From Capra hircus (taxonomy: Eukaryota > Chordata > Mammalia > Artiodactyla > Bovidae), in NCBI RefSeq assembly GCF_001704415.2, contig NC_030814.1, positions 73,649,121 through 73,713,120 of the forward strand: DNA of 64,000 nt. Reading direction: 5' to 3'. The position numbers and the translations under genes are program-made. The notes under the pieces are model-generated. The model ran no database searches and was not told the origin of the DNA. It worked only from the letters and a program-made list of their open reading frames with translations. Below, in pieces: positions 44,811 through 56,497 of this stretch (positions within the stretch are counted from its first letter, which is position 1; the number at the start of each line of letters is the position of its first letter).

Positions 44811-46881
44811 ATGATCAGTTCAGTTCAGTCGCTCAGTCTTGTCCGACTCTTTGCGACCCCATGAACTGCAGCATGCCAGGCCTCCCTGTCCATCACCAAC
44901 TCCCAGAGTTCACTCAGACTCATGTCCATCGAGTCAGTGATGCCATCCAGCCATCTCATCCTCTGTTGTCCCCTTATCCTCCTGCCCCTAATCCCTCCCA
45001 GCATCAGAGTCTTTTCCAATGAGTCAACTCTTCACATGAGGTGGCCAAAGTACTGGAGCTTCAGTGTTAGCATCATTCCTTCCAAAGAACACCCAGGACT
45101 GATCACCTTTAGAATGGACTGGTTGGATCTCCTTGCAGTCCAAGGGACTCTCAAGAGTCTTCTCCAACACCACAGTTCAAAAGCATCAATTCTTTGGCAC
45201 TCAGCTTTCTTCACAGTCCAACTCTCACATTCATACATGACGACTGGCAAAACCATAGCCTTGACTAGATAGACCTTTGCTGGCAAAGTAATGTCTCTGC
45301 TTTTGAATATGCTATCTAGGTTGGTCATCACTTTTCTTCCAAGGAGTAAGCGTCTTTTAATTTCATGGCTGCAATCACCATCTGCAGTGATTTTGGAGCC
45401 CAAAAAAGTAGTCTGACACTGTTTCCACTGTTTCCCCATTGATTTCCCATGAAGTGATGGGACCAGATGCCATGATCTTCGTTTTCTGAATGTTGAGCTT
45501 TAGGTCAACTTTTTCACTCTCCTCTTTCACTTTCATCAAGAGGCTTTTTAGTTCCTCTTCACTTTCTGCCATAAGGGTGGTGTCATTTGCATATCTGAGG
45601 TTATTGATATTTCTCCTGGCAATCTTGATTCCAGCTTGTGCTTCTTCCAGCCCAGCGTTTCTCATGATGTACTCTGCATATAAGTTAAATAAGCAGGGTG
45701 ACAATATACAGCCTTGACGTACTCCTTTTCCTACTTGGAACCAGTCTGTTGTTCCATGTCCAGTTCTAACTGTTGCTTCCTGATCTGCCTATAGGTTTCT
45801 CAAGAGGCAGGTCAGGTGGTCTGATATTCCCATCTCTTTCAGAATTTTCCACAGTTTATTGTGATCCACACTGTCAAAGGCTTTGGCACAGTCAATCAAA
45901 CAGAAATAGATGTTTTTCTGGAACTCTCTTGATTTTTCCATGATCCAGCGGATGTTGGCAATTTGATCTCTGGTTCCTCTGCTTTTTCTAAAACCAGCTT
46001 GAACATCTGGAAGTTCACGGTTCATGTGTTGCTGAAGCCTGGCTTGGAGAATTTTGAGCATTACTTCACTAGCATGTGAGATGAGTGCAATTGTGCAGTA
46101 GTTTGAGCATTCTTTGGCATTGCCTTTCTTTGGAATTGGAATGAAAACTGAGCTTTTCCAGTCCTGTGGCCACTGCTCAGTTTTCCAAATTTGCTGGCAT
46201 ATTGAGTGCAGCACTTTCACAGCATCGTCTTCCAGGATTTGAAATAGCTTAACTGGAATTCCATCACCTCCACTAGCTTTGTTCGTAAGGCCCGCTTGAC
46301 TTCACATTCCAGGATGTCTGGCTCTAGATTAGTGATCACACCATCATGATTATCTTGTTTGTAAAGGTCTTTTTTGTAGAGTTTTTCTGTGTATCCTTGC
46401 CACCTCTTCTTAATATCTTCTGCTTCTGTTAGGTCCATACTATTTATGCCCTTTATTTTACCCATCTTTGCATGAAATGTTCCCTTGGTATCTCTAATTT
46501 TCTTGAAGAGATCTCTAGTCTTTCCCATTCTGTTCTTTTCCTCTATTTCTTTGCATTGTTTGCTGAAGAAGGCTTTCTTATCTCTTCTTGCTATTCTTTG
46601 GAACTCTGCATTCAGATGCTTACATCTTTCCTTTTCTCCTTTGCTTTTCACTTCTCTTCTTTTCACAGCTACTTGTAAGGCCTCCCGAGACAGCCATTTT
46701 GCTTTTTTGCATTTCTTTTCCATGGGGATGGTCTTGATCCTTGTCTCCAGTAGAATGTCATGAACCTCCGTTAGTTCATCAGGCACTCTATCTGTCAGAT
46801 CTAGTCCCTGAAATCTATTTCTCCCTTCCATGGTATAATCATAAGGGATTTGATTTAGGTCATACCTGAATGGTCTAGTGG
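44811..46881 (-). mobile_element. BovB LINE, longest copy (2.07 kb), 5'-truncated
   Basis: The 3' end at 44815 has an agttcagttcagtc tail. The element runs to about 46881, into the region just after the endonuclease domain (RYDLNQIPYDYTMEGRNRF text on the minus strand). A 6-bp tttgcc repeat at 44805-44810 and 46882-46887 may be its target duplication, but it is too short to be sure. About one third of the full element is missing at the 5' end. Confidence 0.92.
44825..46831 (-). pseudogene. BovB reverse transcriptase, nearly complete but broken
   Basis: Minus frames in order: 46217-46831 (204 codons, basic linker before the polymerase), 45789-46220 (143 codons, NIYFCLIDCAKAFDSVDH motif A), 45375-45704 (109 codons, SPCLFNLYAEYIM and motif C), 45032-45439 and 44825-45019 (C-terminus to KSRTRLSD). 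Motif C reads YAND, not YADD (45582-45593), losing a catalytic aspartate. At least four frame changes separate the pieces and no endonuclease is present, so it cannot be active. Confidence 0.92.
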
Positions 46882-47144
46882 TTTGCCTTCTGACATATAC
46901 AAGTAAATAATTTTATAAATACCTATAGCTAAGCCTTCAATCCTTTATTGTTATTGGAACTGCATGGTATTTTCTAGAACTATAATTCAAAATAAGTTTT
47001 GGTCTATAGGAATCTTTAGAGACTTTCGAATCCTGTAACTCTCTTCCAAAACAATATTTCTTCTAAGACTCTTTCACTGTAAATTCCTTTATGTTATACT
47101 CTAAGTATTCTAGTTAAAACACAATCTATGTTAAAAATAGGTAT

Positions 47145-47480
47145 GCTGTGTGGTGCTTAGTTGCTTAGTCATGTCTGACTCTTTGCGGCATCCTGGGCTG
47201 TAGCCCTCCAGGCTCCTCTGTCCATGGGATTCTCTAGACAAGAATACTGGAGTGGGTTGCCATGCCCTTCTCCAGGGGATCTTCCCAACCCAGGAATCAA
47301 ACCCAAGTCTCCCATACTGTAGGCAGATTGTTTACCATCTGAGCCACCGGGGAAATCCAAGAATACTGAAGTGGGTAGTCTATCCCTTCTCCAGGGGAAC
47401 TTCCTGACCCGGGAATTGAACCAGGGTCTCCTGCATTGTAGGTGGAGTCTTTACCATCATGAGCTATCAGGGAAGCCCCC
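47145..47480 (-). mobile_element. Dimeric Bov-A/Bov-tA SINE with target duplication
   Basis: Minus copy with two head units ('gagccaccggggaaatccaa' near 47341 and 'gagctatcagggaagccccc' near 47461) and one full body. The duplication aaataggtat at 47135-47144 and 47481-47490 is perfect. Confidence 0.93.
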
Positions 47481-47490
47481 AAATAGGTAT

Positions 47491-48784
47491 TAGATGGGTT
47501 TTAAAGGAGCACATAGAACTATTGCAGTTAACAAGACAGCTAAAATTCTTTAATGCTTCTCTCATTGAAAGGAGGGTGTCTTTGTTCTCTGCCTTTGGTT
47601 CTGGTTGGACTTGGTGACTAAGGCACTGGGAGCTTGCATTTCCTGCCTCTGGGAATGCTTGCACTTGCAGTGTTCCCCCTGGGTAGCCCATCTGCTATGA
47701 TATGAGAGTCTCTCAGTCCACTTAGGGGCCATGTGCAAGTACTTCCATTACCAGACACAGCTGGACTCTCACTTGATGGTCAGAATTAGCTATTGTCCAC
47801 GAGGAAAAGCTATCTTCAGTGTTCAGCCCAGTTGGACCTTTCCATGACTGCTGCCCTACTGACATCTGACTGCAAACTTAGAGGACAACGCTGCATGTGA
47901 ACCATCCAGCTAGCCCCGTCAACCTTTAGAGACAGGAGAAAAAAAAAAAACAAAAAACAAAAAAACCTCATTTTGAACTACTAAAAGTTTCAGGGTGGTG
48001 GTTATACTAAAGTAGAGAACTGGTCTATTTATTCAAGGGGAGGTTTCTTACAGTTAAAAGCTGATTGCTTAATATTACCTTCTATGTATGGAGGTCACTT
48101 GTTTTTATTGAGTTAGATGAGTTTGAGTTATCCATAGGGGGAAAAAATCAAGGGAATTGGTAGCAGCAAAAGTACAGAGGTATTTGCAGTCTGATGTTTG
48201 GGAGATTATAACCAGTTTAGTTTTACTCAGACTAAAATGATAAGGGAGGCTAGAAAGTAGAATTTTGATCATGGAAGTTCCTACATGCATGTTGAGGACT
48301 TGTGTCCTATAAATCTAAATTGTCTTCAATAAGCTAATAATCTCAGGTTATCAGTTAATTGGATGATGAACTATGGGCTCATTCCAGTTTATATACAAAT
48401 ATGTTAGTTAGCAATGAATAAGGCTCATTCATCCAGTCATCCAAAGATTTGCATTACTTTGCGCTTGATGTTAGAGTGCAAAGTGATGTTAGATGTTTAG
48501 GAAACCAAATATTCATGCTTCCTTGAAAAAGCCTGGGGTGTCTTTGAGATCTAAGTATTGAAGTAAAAAACATACAGAACATTAAATGGTAAATGGAAAA
48601 ATAAGTCTTCTAAATGATCTAGCACTTGAGATTAGAAATCCTTATTGTGACCTCCAACCCAAGAGGAACTGTGGTCATTTATATCTTAGCAAGAAACTAC
48701 CACCACCACCCCAAGCTTATACTGCAGCAGTAATCACCTCCAAAGAAGACTGACTTCTTCAGTATTTTATGAAATAAAACTGAA
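47491..48784. other. No gene recognised; A-rich tract
   Basis: About 1.3 kb. An A-rich tract with two C interruptions lies at 47939-47966. No frame above 84 codons with a domain. Confidence 0.5.
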
Positions 48785-49020
48785 AGCCAATATTTATATA
48801 GCATTAATAAGTACCAGTCTAAGTGCTTCAAATATATCAACTGATTTAAAGATAATTTACTTAATATCAAAGTAATTCTATGTGGTTGTACTAGTATCAT
48901 TATTCCAGTTTTGGAGAGAAATCTCAGAGTCATTACCTTGCCTGAGGTCACCTAGCAGTTAAGTGGCAGAGCTGGGGTTTGAACCCATATTACCATTACT
49001 AACCAGTATACTACTATCCC
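48785..49020 (-). mobile_element. MIR SINE
   Basis: One of the best-preserved MIRs here, reversed: 'taagtaccagtctaagtgct', 'gtatcattattccagttttg', 'gaggtcacctagcagttaag', 'tggcagagctggggtttgaa'. Confidence 0.8.
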
Positions 49021-49804
49021 TCATTAAGATGCAATGGATTAATCTAAATGTTTTATAAAAGATTACTTTTTTTAGGACAATTTGAGGACATACTTTCTTT
49101 ACATATTACCTATGAAAGTTCCTGAGAAACAATAACAAAAAATATTACTTGGTCAAAATATTCATCAATGAACCTGTTTGACTCGTTAATACCATTACTA
49201 CCTTGTCCTTAATTTAGCACCAAGTTGATTTCATTGCTAAAAATGGTTTGATAAGCAAAAGAAAATCAGGACTTTATTTTATTACTTGGGGCATTTGACC
49301 CAGTCCACGTGTCCATTTTTTCAGCAGATACTTCTTATATAGTCCAAACTTTGCTTAAGCTCTGAAAGCTCAAATGCATGAAAGTCACTGGCCCTAAGCA
49401 TGTCTGTGCCATGGTTTTAATCTTTCCTTGATGCTTTTATTTGAACATACCCATCAAGTTGGCCCATTTGGGCAGAATTCTGAAGCAGCTTGCAGTGAGA
49501 AGACTGTGAGTGAAGGGAGCATGTACACCAGTGGCAAGAGTGAGGAAGGATCGAGATTGCTTTGCTTGCTTAGTGACATATAGCAGAGGCTGTTTCCAGA
49601 GACCTGTGCACACACAGCTGGCTTTCTGGGTTCTTTTATTTTGTTCTGATTTTTTATCAAATAAAGCCGCATTCAACTTAGTGCTCTTATAATCACTGCC
49701 TCATTGGCTTCCAAGGACAACTGGGAATAAGAAGACCACCAGTACTTTAACTTGTCACATGTATGTAGATGAGACCCAGAGGCATGACTTGTTTGGAACA
49801 TACT
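49021..49804. other. No gene or repeat recognised
   Basis: About 780 bp. Frames of 60-79 codons on both strands around 49437-49692 overlap each other and show no domain. Confidence 0.5.
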
Positions 49805-49995
49805 AATAGAAACAATAATCTATGATTTATTGAGAATATGCTATTTGCTAGGCCCTGTTCTAAGCATTAGCTTGTACTGACCCGATGAAATAGGAACTAC
49901 TATAACCCCATCTTAAACGAGTTGGGAGGTGGTTAGTAACTTGCAAGGGCCATGTAACTGGCATGTGTTAGAGCCAGGTCTTGAACTGTTGGGGT
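49805..49995 (-). mobile_element. MIR SINE
   Basis: Reversed MIR: 'atgatttattgagaatatgc', 'ctaggccctgttctaagcat', 'cttgcaagggccatgtaact', 'gttagagccaggtcttgaac'. Confidence 0.75.
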
Positions 49996-50177
49996 TCTGA
50001 GGAGTAATTAGTGACACTCTGAGGACAAAGCACACTTTAGAGTTAGGTTATCATGCCCATCCTCTTGTTTGGTGCTAGGAAGGTTCCCTTCTCTCTGAAT
50101 GAGACAGTCACTTATTGTTCACCTTAGATGCATTTTTAACCTCTCCCCTCTGGAGGCTCCTATTGAAAATTGGGAAG

Positions 50178-50494
50178 TCTTCTTTTAATTTTTATTTTCT
50201 TTATTTGTTAAATTTTTAAAATTGAAGGATAGTTGGTTTACAGAATTTTGTTGTTTTCTGTTAAAGCTCGACATGAATCAGCTATAGGTATACATATATC
50301 CCCTCCCTTTTGACTCTCCCTCCTATCTCACTCCCCATCCCATCCCTCTAGGTTGATACAGAGCCCCTGTTTGACCTTCCTGAGCCATACAGCAAATTCC
50401 TGTTGGTTATCTATTTTATATATGGTAATGTAAGCTTCCATGCTACTCTTCCCACACATCTCACCCTCTCCTGCCCTCTCCCGATGTCCATAAG
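50178..50494 (-). mobile_element. Old L1 3' UTR fragment
   Basis: 'ttgaaggatagttggtttac', 'aatcagctataggtatacat' and 'catcccatccctctaggttg' match the L1 3' UTR on the minus strand, with further 3' UTR text to the 'cctgccctctcccgatg' run. The SINE at 50527 follows directly. Confidence 0.75.
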
Positions 50495-50526
50495 TTGAAG
50501 TCACTGCCTGGTGATAATTGAATAAA

Positions 50527-50675
50527 CTTTCACTTTTGATTTTCATGCATTGGAGAAGGAAATGGCAGTGTTCTTGCCTGGAGGATCCCAGGGATGGGGG
50601 AGCCTGGTGGGCTGCCGGTATGGGGTCACACAGAGTTGGACACGACTGAAGTGACTTAGCAACAGCAGCAGCAGG
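50527..50675 (+). mobile_element. Bov-A SINE (SINE2-1 type), partial
   Basis: Starts in the linker 'cttttgattttcatgcattg' and ends 'cacgactgaagtgacttagc' followed by an (agc)n tail at 50661-50675. Only the 3' BovA unit is present. Confidence 0.88.
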
Positions 50676-51727
50676 AGCTGGAAGAATCTAAAGAATAAGG
50701 CTGCTTAAAATCTGGATGGGTGGTTTGCCTATGCCAAGACTCTGAGATAGGAGGGTATTAAAGGACGTAGCACTGTGTGTCCTTTCTTGGAAGGGTCCCT
50801 GAAAGTGGATCCAGCTGACCAAGCAAAAAGGAAAACACAAGAATGCATGTGTCAAAAGATTGGCTGGGTTCACTGAAACCAGTGTAAATTTAGAGAATTA
50901 AACAATGGGAATCTAATCATAGAATTCAATGAGAAGCCTTAGAACTCTTGTTGAAAATGTAGATACAAGTGACAAAAATGATGTATAAACTGGATTCTGT
51001 AACCCTGAGTTAAGAACTGGAAATTGGAAAAAAAAAAAAAAAAAAAGTAGTCTGCTTCTTGAGTGGTAATGAGAGCAATTCAAGAAAACCCGCAGGCTGA
51101 ACTGGCAACCCTGTGCCTCCTTGTGGAAGAGGTGGCACCAGCGCTCCTAACAGAACACAAAGCATTCGGGTAAATGATTGTTTTACAGGCTTGCCCACAG
51201 TCCCATTCTGAGATGTTTTTGGTCCCAATCAAAGCCACACTTGGCATTGATGGATAAACAGATCATGCCTTGAAGGTGCTCAGATTTTAGAGGCTATCAT
51301 CTTCTGATTCCTCCCCTTGGCATTTCAGAATCCAGTGAAACCCCCTTGATCTCAGAGCCAGAACATGTGTATTGGTGGCAGCCGCCAAGGGAATGAACAG
51401 GGCATGGCAGATGCGGCAACAGCTGGAATGAACTCAGTTCGTTTTGAACCTGCTTTTCAAGTGAGGTTCAGCCAAACAGCTCCCAGACCTATTCACGTGT
51501 GTTCCTTTGCTTAGTTAAAAGTACCAGAAATTTATACTTGAATTAAGAAGCCTCAGAAAATGTTTTTAAAATGGGACATTTTGATCTGAAGAACTAGATT
51601 GAAAAGTGAGGTCTTCCTAGTATACGCAGTCCCCAAGGCATAGGTAATTGTCTATATAGACGTTGGCCTTGGCAAAGCTTTTCCCAGAGCGGTTTTCTGA
51701 GTTAAAAAGTAAACTAACCTTTGAGAC
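50676..51727. other. No gene recognised; A run
   Basis: About 1 kb with a 19-A run at 51028-51046. No frame with a domain. Confidence 0.5.
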
Positions 51728-51922
51728 CTTCAGCCTCCACATCACTTCACCTGGGGCTTTTGAGAACTAAATGTGGGTTTCCTTCTAGCAAAGGAGGAGA
51801 GAAGTTCATCTAATTGGGCTGAGAAGTTCATCTAATTGGGCTGAGGTTTAGCTTAGCCATCTGGATTTTCAAAGGCTCCCCAAGTGGTTCTTATGTCCAA
51901 CTAGATTTGAGAACCACTGATT
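51728..51922 (+). mobile_element. MER5-like hAT DNA transposon remnant
   Basis: 'cacatcacttcacctggggc' near the left and 'aggctccccaagtggttctt' to 'gagaaccactgattta' at the right match the MER5 group in order, including its terminal sequence gagaaccactg. The middle is disrupted by a 22-bp tandem duplication (51799-51842). Confidence 0.65.
51799..51842. repeat. Perfect 22-bp tandem duplication
   Basis: 51799-51820 and 51821-51842 are identical, starting gagaagttcatctaattggg. It lies within the MER5-like remnant and is not part of that family's normal layout. Confidence 0.96.
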
Positions 51923-52034
51923 TAGAAAGAATTGTTGGAGGCAATCATGATACCCCATTGGTAGAAAAATTTGTAAACCTCTCCCTTTTGATAGTTAGGT
52001 CTGTTGACCTCAGCATGAGTTGGAAGCTAAGCCA

Positions 52035-52250
52035 AAGGCTTACAGAGAAAGATTTGGGATCCAAGGCTCTCCCTATCACTTTCTCTCTGTGTGATTTTGG
52101 GAAAAATGACCTTTGTGCTTTTGTGTCTTACTTTAAAAATGATGATAGTAGTACTTTCCTGTAGGATTGCTGATAAACTAAATGAGACAATTCATGGAAA
52201 ATGTTAAGCACCAAACCTGATACTTGGTATGCACCCAGTACATGTGAGTT
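52035..52250 (+). mobile_element. MIR SINE
   Basis: Plus-oriented MIR: 'ctttctctctgtgtgatttt', 'gtcttactttaaaaatgatg', 'gctgataaactaaatgagac', 'tgatacttggtatgcaccca'. Confidence 0.65.
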
Positions 52251-52365
52251 TCCTAATGTCCTTCCCCCTGTCGTTCTGTTTAGGTCAGCCATATTTTAAA
52301 ACTAGGTATGTGTGTGTGTTTATATTTTGTGCTTAGGCTGACTCTCTTCTAGAGCACGAATGTAC

Positions 52366-52400
52366 TGTGTGTGTGTGTGCACGTGCGTGCACACGCATGC
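52366..52400. repeat. 35-bp alternating purine-pyrimidine tract
   Basis: Uninterrupted alternation from T52366 to C52400: a GT repeat followed by a mixed gtgcacgtgcgtgcac part. It forms the 3' tail side of the Bov-tA that follows on the minus strand. Confidence 0.95.
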
Positions 52401-52600
52401 TTAGCCATATCTGACTCTTTGTGACCCCATGGACTATAGCCTGCCAGGCTCCTCTGTCCACAGGTTTCTCCAGGCAAGAACCTTGGATGGGTTGCCATTT
52501 CCTCCTCTATGGTGCTCTTTCCAACCCAGGGATCGAACCTGGGTCTCCTGAGTCTCCTGCATTGGCAGGCGGATTCTTTGCTGCTGTGCCACCTGGAGTT
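52398..52600 (-). mobile_element. Bov-tA SINE
   Basis: Minus copy from 'tgcttagccatatctgactc' to the head 'gctgctgtgccacctgga'. The gagtctcctgcattgg region has a small local duplication (gtctcctga / gtctcctgc). Confidence 0.9.
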
Positions 52601-52795
52601 TAATCCATATTTGTCGATCTAAAGTGGATAATGAAGTTGATATATAACCCCAGATGGAAAATGTGGTTGAAAGGACACTAACATAGATAAGAAGTATTGC
52701 CTGTCAACTCCTCTACTATTTCTTCTACATCTGCTTCTCTCTGGTTAACCAAAGAATTCTAAGATGTCTCCTCAAAAAGCAGCAGAAATAGTACT

Positions 52796-52916
52796 TTGCG
52801 GCATGGTGCACAGCCCTCTCATTTTGGCCTCACTGCAGGGCTTGCGGGACTCGTAGTTCCCTGACCAGGGATCGAACATGTGCCCCCTACAGTGGTCTTA
52901 ATCTCTAGGGAAGTCC
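52796..52916 (-). mobile_element. CHR-type tRNA-derived SINE, partial
   Basis: About 120 bp: 'ggactcgtagttccctgacc', 'agggatcgaacatgtgcccc', 'tctctagggaagtcc', the reversed tRNA-like half. The 3' part and tail are missing. Confidence 0.8.
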
Positions 52917-54315
52917 TTGCATGCATCCCTTTAGATGGGGATTCTGTCCTGACTTTTGACAATTTTGCCTGTGTGCCAAATGACCAATGAATGCATGGAG
53001 GGTAAGAAAATCTAGCCCAGTCAGCTTGAGTGGCATCTGGCAATGGGGTATGGTGGACTTTTGTTTTTCATATATATATCCTGAAATAGACCCTACTGTC
53101 ATTATTATTTTCCTGAGCATTGCTTTATTATTATTTTTTTCTTTCCTGAGGTGGTTGGCTAGGTCTCTGCATGACAATGCTTTTCTGTAAAATTCTGACA
53201 CACCATTTGCTTCACTCAGGCAGGGTCAGTTCCAGCCAGTTGTTGCTTAGCAATGATAATGATATGTGGAGAGTTATCTGATGGGCTTTGAATGCCCCGA
53301 ACAGAGGCTAGCCGAGGGCAGCTAGTTGGTTAATTGTGGCCTCCAGTCATCACCAGGAGACCAGCACTGATGAGGGAGGAGAAGTGCTGAGACCTCTGCA
53401 AAATGCACTTGAAATTAGATTACTGGTACAACTACACCTTTTGAAAAATTAAACAGTAATAAAATCCTTAATACGGAGATAATTTTTCACATGCCTGGAA
53501 CAATAGACAGAGATCTGGTTTGAAATCACTCGTTCTCCCCAACAGCCCCAAAGGTTTTTTGACAGTGTACGTGGCTCCTGCCTTCCAGAATTCTCTGTGA
53601 TTGATGCATGGCGATGGTGATGTCAGCCATGGCAGAATGGTCACTTGAGGAGCGGCCACTTGTACAATATCATTTTTAAACAGCACTGTTTGTGAATGAC
53701 TGGAGTTTAGGTTTGGTGCTCCATGTTTTTAATATAACTCAAAGCGAGCTGATTATGTTCCTGTGCCTGGGGCCTTTCATGTTAAGTTTAAGTAGACAGT
53801 GAAACACAAGTGCCAAGTTATAAAGTCCTGAAAATAGGGTTTCTATTGGAAACCTTGGAACTGCACACTGGCAATTAGAGAGACTGACGAATGCTCTCAA
53901 TGACCTCATCCTCTCTGTGCTCCTTCAAGCCCAAGAGCTTTGCAATCAATTTGCAATTATATAGTGATAGTGGGTACAGAATGTTGTCATTATGAATGAC
54001 TGTTTCTGTTGTCATCCTGACAATACTGTTACTTCTTAGAACATTGAGACTCTTGAGTGTCATAGTCCTGGGATGGAACAAGCCTAGGAGTCTGAAAGAT
54101 AATTAAAATAAAAAGGAAAGATGGACCTAATCCCAGAGTGAGAGAAAGACACTAGAAACTGGGTGGGAATTACAACAGGTGACCATCACATGCAACCTAT
54201 AATGCAGGGATGATGATACATATATATATATTTTTAATCTATGTATTCTCAGGAGACTCATGTGGGAAAGGGAGGTGGCTAAGGACATTATATTTTGTGA
54301 GGTCCTTGGCTTGGT
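52917..54315. other. No gene or repeat recognised
   Basis: About 1.4 kb. Frames of up to 98 codons on the minus strand (52905-53201) show no domain. A TA run lies at 54220-54231. Confidence 0.5.
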
Positions 54316-54317
54316 TC

Positions 54318-55204
54318 TCTAAGAAGACATACAGATGGCTAACAAACACATGAAAAGATGCTCAACATCACTCATTATTAGAGAAATGCAAATCAAAACC
54401 ACAATGAGGTACCACTTCACACCAGTCAGAATGGCTGTGATCCAAAAATCTGCAAGCAATAAATGCTGGAGAGGGTGTGGAGAAAAGGGAACCCTCCTAC
54501 ACTGTTGGTAGGAATGCAAACTAGTACAGCCACTATGGAGAACAGTGTGGAGATTCCTTAAAAAATTGCAAATAGAACTACCTTATGACCCAGCAATCCC
54601 ACTGCTGGGCATACACACTGAGGAAACCAGAATTGAAAGAGACACATGTACCCCAATGTTCATCGCAGCACTGTTTATAATAGCCAGGACATGGAAACAA
54701 CCTAGATGTCCATCAGCAGATGAATGGATAAGAAAGCTGTGGTACATATACACAATGGAGTATTACTCAGCCGTTAAAAAGAATTCATTTGAATCAGTTC
54801 TGATGAGATGGATGAAACTGGAGCCGATTATACAGAGTGAAGTAAGCCAGAAAGAAAAACACCAATACAGTATACTAACACATATATATGGAATTTAGGA
54901 AGATGGCAATGACGACCCTGTATGCAAGACAGGAAAAAAGACACAGCTGTGTATAACGGACTTTTGGACTCAGAGGGAGAGGGAGAGGGTGGGATGATTT
55001 GGGAGAATGGGAATTCTAACATGTATACTGTCATGTAAGAATTGAATCGCCAGTCCATGTCTGATGTAGGGTGCAGCATGCTTGGGGCTGGTGCATGGGG
55101 ATGACCCAGAGAGATGTTGTGGGGAGGGAGGTGGGAGGGGCATTCATGTTTGGGAACGCATGTAAGAATTAAAGATTTTAAAATTTAAAAAAAAAAAAAA
55201 AAAA
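54318..55204 (+). mobile_element. L1 3' end (variant tail), plus strand
   Basis: Starts in ORF2 ('agacatacagatggctaaca'), ends with the 3' UTR 'gggaacgcatgtaagaatta' and an A-rich tail at 55180-55204. About 890 bp and fairly young-looking. Its 3' UTR is the same variant as the stub at 37275-37422 and differs from that of the 14-17.5 kb L1. Confidence 0.92.
54321..54898 (+). pseudogene. L1 ORF2 C-terminus with one in-frame stop
   Basis: The last part of ORF2 reads through CWRGCGEKGTLLHCW, then a stop (TAG at 54509-54511) replaces a Trp codon that is intact in the L1 at 14.7 kb. It continues in the same frame from 54545 (WRFLKKLQIELPYDPAIPLL) to IYTMEYYSAVKK and the natural end ILTHIYGI at 54898. 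Otherwise the frame is undamaged over about 190 codons, which suggests a recent insertion. Confidence 0.92.
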
Positions 55205-56112
55205 GATAGAAAAGCCCCAAAGGACAGAAGACAAATTGTGCTTAAAAAATACATCTTTAGGAAAAGATGGCTGTCTCTCCCTACCCACTACAGTCAGACC
55301 CATCCCTGTGAAGCCTTACATTTGTGAAGTCACTCACACAGAAACTTCAATGGTTTCTCCTAAATTTGTAGGATAGAATAGAAACACTGCATTCAGGCCT
55401 CCAAGATTTGCCACAGCTATTTTTCCTCTTCAAAATGCATCTCACCCCATTTTCACTGTGTGAGGTTTTAAATTTCTGCTCCGTCTGTCTGTCTTTCCCA
55501 ATTAGATCGTGATTACTTAATCAGGGATCTGTTTTTTTCTCCACCCTTATGTCATTCGCAGCGTCATTCACAGTGTCAATGTTTGCCTCCCCTTGCCCCC
55601 TCATGGGGGAAATCACTGATGCCTTCCTCCCTGTCCCAACTAGAGATGAACGCCTCCACTGCCCTTGCTCATCTTGAGCGGGGCATCAGCTGCAAGCCTA
55701 CCAGAGTCATGGCCGTGAAGGAAATCTTCCCTCAGCCAGGTGGTGTGACTGAGATGTGCCTCAGGCCATAAACCTCCAGGCCCAGAATGTTGATGTGTGC
55801 TGTGGATCAAGACCTTGGGCTTGGTTTCTTTCCTAGAGTCCTAATGAATCACCGGGTGACTCAGAACCGCCAGGTTCCTTAGGTCTCTGAGCTTGCTGCT
55901 GCCGCCTCTGCCCCGCCACACTTGCCCTTGTCAACTTGTTTTGATCTTGTAGACATCAAGACTTGTGTAGATCTGGTCCAGCTAGACATTGTGCTTTGAG
56001 ATGCTCTTCCTTTAGAAGTTATACCTTGATGGAAAGATGTATCTTTGCAAGTTGCTGAACTCTTTCAGGCTTCGAGAGTTTTTATTTTTCAAGGGTGTTC
56101 ACGCACTTTGCT
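55205..56112. other. No gene recognised; possible old L2 fragment
   Basis: About 900 bp. 55330-55470 ('cttcaatggtttctcctaaa', 'ggcctccaagatttgccaca') faintly resembles the L2 LINE 3' end on the minus strand. The 62-codon frame at 55583-55771 has no recognisable domain. Confidence 0.4.
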
Positions 56113-56332
56113 CCTGTTTCCTGGTGGCTCATCGGTAAAGAATCCACCTGCAATGCAGGAGCCACAAGAGATGCGAGTTCGATCCCTGGGTTGGGAAAAT
56201 CCCCTGGAGGAGGGCATGGCAACCCACTCCAGTATTATTGCCTGGGAAATCCCACAGACAGAAGAGTCTGGCGGGCTACAGTCCATAGCGTCGCAAAAGA
56301 ATCGGACAGGACTGAAGCAACTTAGCATGCTC
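56113..56332 (+). mobile_element. Bov-tA SINE
   Basis: Plus copy: 'gtttcctggtggctcatcgg', B box gagttcgatccc at 56177-56188, body 'gcatggcaacccactccagt', 3' end 'ggacaggactgaagcaactt'. A short ccacaagaga insertion lies in the head. Confidence 0.9.
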
Positions 56333-56497
56333 ACAGTGTGTAGCAGAAAGTGAGACTGTAGTCTCCTGAAGGAAGTTTTGAGTTTGGCCAGGAGAAAGGA
56401 CAGGCGTAGTGCCTTGAATATGCTCTGTGTGTCTATGGCTTAGTGACTGAATTGTAAAGGATTGACTTATAATGTGCTGTTATCAGAATTGGAATTT

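Noticed and set aside
46217..46831. 204-codon minus frame as a gene
   Set aside because: It is the pre-polymerase linker of a BovB element and continues into other broken BovB frames.
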